Positions 5,597 to 8,124 of a DNA stretch of 8,124 nucleotides are shown one piece after another. The stretch spans positions 1 through 8,124 of the forward strand of contig JAFZZX010000121.1 in assembly GCA_017615515.1 (NCBI GenBank). Direction: 5' to 3'. A program made the position numbers and the translations under genes. Source of the stretch: Clostridia bacterium. Its GTDB lineage: Bacteria > Bacillota > Clostridia > Christensenellales > CAG-1252. The notes below the pieces were generated by a model. The model was not told the origin of the DNA. It did no database searches and was given only the letters and a program-made list of their open reading frames with translations. The first letter of the stretch is position 1. Each line of letters starts with the position of its first letter.

Positions 5597-6982
5597 CTAC
5601 TCGAGGATCGTAAAATACCTCTTCGCATTCAAATAGGAGACTTCGCCGACCACTTTCCTCAAAATATCCATATCCTTGGTAAACTCACCCTTCTCTGCAA
5701 GTTCGCCGACGTAGGAACAGAGCAACCGGCGGAAGTAGTCGTGGCGGGTATAGGAGATGAAGCTGCGGCTGTCGGTCAGCATACCGAGGAAGGAACCGAA
5801 GTGCGAGAGTTCGGAGAGAGCCTTAAAGTGATTCAAGATGCCGTTTTTCGTGTCGTTGAACCACCAAGCGGCGCCCATTTGAATCTTTCCTTTCACGCCC
5901 TCCGCGTTACCTTGGAAGCAGCCGATCAAGGTGCCGACGTACTCGTTGTCGGCGGGATTGAGGTTAAAGATGATGGTCTTTCCGAGGACGCCCGACGTGG
6001 CGAGATCGTCCAGGAGTTTCTTGAGACCGGTTTGATAGTCCACGGTCGAGATGCTGTCGAAACCGGTATCGGCACCGAGGCAATGATTCATCAGCGTATT
6101 GTTGTTACGCATCGCGCCGATATGGAGTTGCACGCTGAATCCGCGCTTGTAGCACTCGGTCAAAAGGAAACGGATCATATAGTTCTTATAGGCGTCAATG
6201 TCCCTAACCTCTCCCTTGAGAGCCGCACGGAAAGCGGCGTCCGCATCCTCGCGGGAAGCAAGGAAATAATTGAGCCCTTCGATCGCGAAATCCGTCGTCA
6301 CCGCGCCCTGCTCCTTGAAGGCGTCGAGGCGTTGACGGAGCGCGTCTTCCATATCCTCGAGATTGCGGATCACGAAGTTCGCGACGTTGCCGAGCTTCTC
6401 GATGTTCTTAGCGAACTCGGGGCTGTCGATATTGATCGCCCGATCGCCGCGGAAAGCGGGCAGAATCTTGGTCTTGATCGCTTCCTTTTCGCGCAATAAA
6501 CGGTGATACATCAGATCGCAGAAGATCTCTTCCGTCGTGCAGACCGTGTCCACGTTGGACATACCGATCGCCGTCAAGGGAGAGAATCCCGTTTTCTCGA
6601 TCACGTCGTTCGCCTTGTTCCAGATCTTCTGCGCGTTGGCACGCGTCAAGGCGCACTTGATCCCGAAATAGAACTCCAACTCGAAGGCAGACCACAGATA
6701 CAACGGATTGCCGACTGCGGTCTCGAGCATCGAGATATAGGCGTAAAACTTGTCGTAATCCGACGCGTCGCCCGTGATGAGCTCTTCGGCTATACCAAAG
6801 GTACGCATCTGTCTCCACTTGTAGTGGTCTCCCTTCAGCCATATCTCGGTCAGATTCTTATAAGGTTTGTTTTCGTACATTTCCTTGACCGACAAGTGAC
6901 AATGATAGTCGAAGATCGGGAAACTGCGCGCATACTTATAGAGCTTTTTTGCCGTTGCGTTGGTCAATAAAACGTTGTTCAT
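5597..6982 (-). CDS. uxaC: Glucuronate/galacturonate isomerase (uronate isomerase)
   Basis: This 461-residue protein matches the uronate isomerase family (EC 5.3.1.12) along its whole length; the family is usually about 465-470 residues. The enzyme is a cytoplasmic TIM barrel of the amidohydrolase superfamily. It converts D-glucuronate to D-fructuronate and D-galacturonate to D-tagaturonate, the entry step of hexuronate catabolism towards 2-keto-3-deoxygluconate. Visible hallmarks are the N-terminal metal-binding DYHCHL (Asp25, His27, His29), GDHYKWRQMR at 51-60, QLHIGAMRNNN at 285-295, the WWFND motif around 373-377, and the highly diagnostic block at 401-422 containing TDSRSF, RHDYFRR and the following Leu-Leu-Cys. 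No key motif appears broken. The ATG start is well supported by GAGGAG 6 nt upstream. It is the last gene of its transcription unit, with an intrinsic terminator starting about 46 nt after its stop. Next-step genes (uxaB, uxuA, uxuB, kdgK) are not in the window. Confidence 0.97.
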   Translation of the reverse strand: MNNVLLTNATAKKLYKYARSFPIFDYHCHLSVKEMYENKPYKNLTEIWLKGDHYKWRQMRTFGIAEELITGDASDYDKFYAYISMLETAVGNPLYLWSAFELEFYFGIKCALTRANAQKIWNKANDVIEKTGFSPLTAIGMSNVDTVCTTEEIFCDLMYHRLLREKEAIKTKILPAFRGDRAINIDSPEFAKNIEKLGNVANFVIRNLEDMEDALRQRLDAFKEQGAVTTDFAIEGLNYFLASREDADAAFRAALKGEVRDIDAYKNYMIRFLLTECYKRGFSVQLHIGAMRNNNTLMNHCLGADTGFDSISTVDYQTGLKKLLDDLATSGVLGKTIIFNLNPADNEYVGTLIGCFQGNAEGVKGKIQMGAAWWFNDTKNGILNHFKALSELSHFGSFLGMLTDSRSFISYTRHDYFRRLLCSYVGELAEKGEFTKDMDILRKVVGEVSYLNAKRYFTILE

Positions 6983-6985
6983 ATA

Positions 6986-8124
6986 TTACTCCTCATCATA
7001 GTTTTTCTTTCTGCTTTCAAACTCCGCACGGTTCGCGTCGCTGAGATACTTCTCCCAGCCGATGCTCCCGATCAAGCGGACGACGTCGCAAGCGTAGTCG
7101 TCGTAATAGAACTTGTAATTCATATCGATCTCCGCGTCCCCCTTCTTACCGCCGATCTTGGCGTTGACGACGAAGTGGGCGGTCATCTGACGGAACAAGC
7201 CGCATTCCCAGATCTCGAAAGTGAAATCCGCCTGCTTGATCGTGATCTCCGCCATCTGTTTGCCGAGGACTTCATTCAAGCGGCCGTAAAGGTTCTCTTC
7301 GGTCTGCGCCGTATTCGGATCTTCCGAGAAGGTCAGCGTGTAATAGGGTTTCTCGCTCGTCGGTTCGGTGAGTACCACCGTCGATCCGTCGACGACGGAA
7401 CTATTCACGGGATTCTGTCCGCTCTTGTCTCCGAAATCGATCGGGAAACAGAGCATATCCTGCGTCTTGTAGGGCGTCTCACGATCCAGATCGCGATCGC
7501 CGCGATCCCCCTTCTCGGGAGCCGGGATCTTGTAGGTATATTCGTCCGTATCCTCGTCGTAGTCTTCGACCAGGAAGAGCGCCGCCCCACCCTGTACGTC
7601 CAACTTTTGATCGGCATATCGGACGTGAATGGGTGCGGACGACTTCGTGCTCGAACCCGCCCAAGAACGCGCGCGATAGAAGGTATCCACCTGGAAGGGC
7701 GCGATCTGCTGACGCACGCGAAGGTTGTCGGAATAGACCGTATTGCCGCTCGCCGAGATCACGGTCTTGCTGTTCATGCAAAACTGTTTGGCGCGGTTGT
7801 GATTGTAGGTGATGGGTACGATCAAATTGCCCACGAGATCCGCGCCGCTGTAACGGGCGGGAATGGCGATCGACGGATCGGTCTTGCCGAAGACGTCGTA
7901 CCAGCCGTCCACTTCCGAGGCGAAGATCGCGGGATCCTTGCTCGGGTTGGTCTCAATATAGAAGGTCCGTCCGTAATCCCCCAGCTTCATTTGATCCGCG
8001 TTTTTCGCAAGGTAATCTGCGATCCCGTGTGCATATACGTCGGGAGCATCAGGCGGCAACAGATCGCCGAGATTCTCCGAACCCGTCGTCGTCGAAGCGC
8101 CAAGGGTGGAACCGTAGATCAACA
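6986..8124 (-). CDS. Unrecognised beta-rich protein, 5' end cut by window edge
   Basis: The reading frame is open from the right edge to a TAA stop at 6986-6988, giving at least 378 residues. The only candidate start near the edge is a TTG with no ribosome binding site visible before it, so I treat the gene as 5'-truncated; any signal peptide or lipobox would lie outside the window. I do not recognise the family. The visible part has many short alternating hydrophobic/polar stretches rich in Tyr, Phe and Trp, suggesting a beta-rich and possibly secreted or lipoprotein-type protein. A hydrophilic acidic/basic stretch (about residues 186-214, with runs of Asp/Glu and then a Gly-Asp-Arg repeat) looks like a surface loop or linker. 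The C-terminal part (about 290-345) has the strand-turn-strand rhythm of some LolA-like lipoproteins, but this is only a weak impression. Its last two codons (GAG GAG) form the ribosome binding site of uxaC, so the two genes are almost certainly cotranscribed and it probably belongs to the same uronate-related locus. Confidence 0.8.
   Translation of the reverse strand, partial: LIYGSTLGASTTTGSENLGDLLPPDAPDVYAHGIADYLAKNADQMKLGDYGRTFYIETNPSKDPAIFASEVDGWYDVFGKTDPSIAIPARYSGADLVGNLIVPITYNHNRAKQFCMNSKTVISASGNTVYSDNLRVRQQIAPFQVDTFYRARSWAGSSTKSSAPIHVRYADQKLDVQGGAALFLVEDYDEDTDEYTYKIPAPEKGDRGDRDLDRETPYKTQDMLCFPIDFGDKSGQNPVNSSVVDGSTVVLTEPTSEKPYYTLTFSEDPNTAQTEENLYGRLNEVLGKQMAEITIKQADFTFEIWECGLFRQMTAHFVVNAKIGGKKGDAEIDMNYKFYYDDYACDVVRLIGSIGWEKYLSDANRAEFESRKKNYDEE
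6989..6994 (-). promoter_or_regulatory. uxaC ribosome binding site inside upstream gene
   Basis: GAGGAG lies 6 nt upstream of the uxaC ATG. It coincides exactly with the last two Glu codons of the preceding gene, whose TAA stop fills part of the spacer. Only 3 nt separate the stop and the start. This geometry supports translational coupling and fixes the uxaC start. Confidence 0.85.

Noticed and set aside
5513..6499. Long plus-strand open frame (328 codons) opposite uxaC
   Set aside because: It starts inside the uxaC terminator and runs antisense through conserved uxaC motifs, with no ribosome binding site or domain of its own.

Overview
The window looks like an accessory carbohydrate-use locus from a bacterium, most likely a Firmicute (class Clostridia, plausibly an uncultured gut or rumen lineage). 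This is inferred from three things: strong AGGAG-type ribosome binding sites about 6 nt from start codons, a near-consensus sigma-70/sigma-A promoter (TTTACA, 17 nt, TATAAT), and tightly packed co-directional genes. Base composition is balanced to slightly GC-rich by eye. The exact lineage cannot be fixed from the sequence alone.

All five protein genes lie on the minus strand, so the biological order runs from the right edge to the left edge. The first transcription unit (right) holds the 3' part of an unrecognised beta-rich protein (6986 to the edge) followed 3 nt later by uxaC, glucuronate/galacturonate isomerase (5597-6982). It closes with a clear intrinsic terminator at 5506-5549. A roughly 360-bp gap (5233-5596) holds that terminator, a 7-bp inverted repeat (5385-5403), the promoter (5350-5378) and a leader of about 110 nt. 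The second transcription unit (left) starts with a GPH/MelB-type sugar:cation symporter (3622-5232) with an unusual acidic C-terminal tail. A 10-bp perfect intercistronic hairpin follows (3585-3613). Next is a 725-residue membrane-anchored protein that resembles two-domain (alpha/alpha)6-toroid plus beta-sandwich polysaccharide lyases (1393-3570). Last, 11 nt further on, is a membrane-anchored Dcr2-like metallophosphoesterase (23-1381). A ribosome-binding-site-like motif at the left edge suggests that the operon continues.

Working model (inference): a uronic-acid-containing oligosaccharide is taken up by the GPH symporter. It is then cleaved by the lyase-like protein, whose two-helix N-terminal hairpin is predicted to leave the large domain in the cytoplasm. 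The released hexuronate is isomerised by UxaC. The phosphoesterase is predicted to face outward, and its substrate is unknown. The most unusual parts are the lyase-like protein with its apparent cytoplasmic tethering, the Arg at the MelB sugar-binding Asp position of the transporter, and the acidic tail of the transporter. No tRNA, rRNA, CRISPR array, insertion sequence or phage gene was seen.
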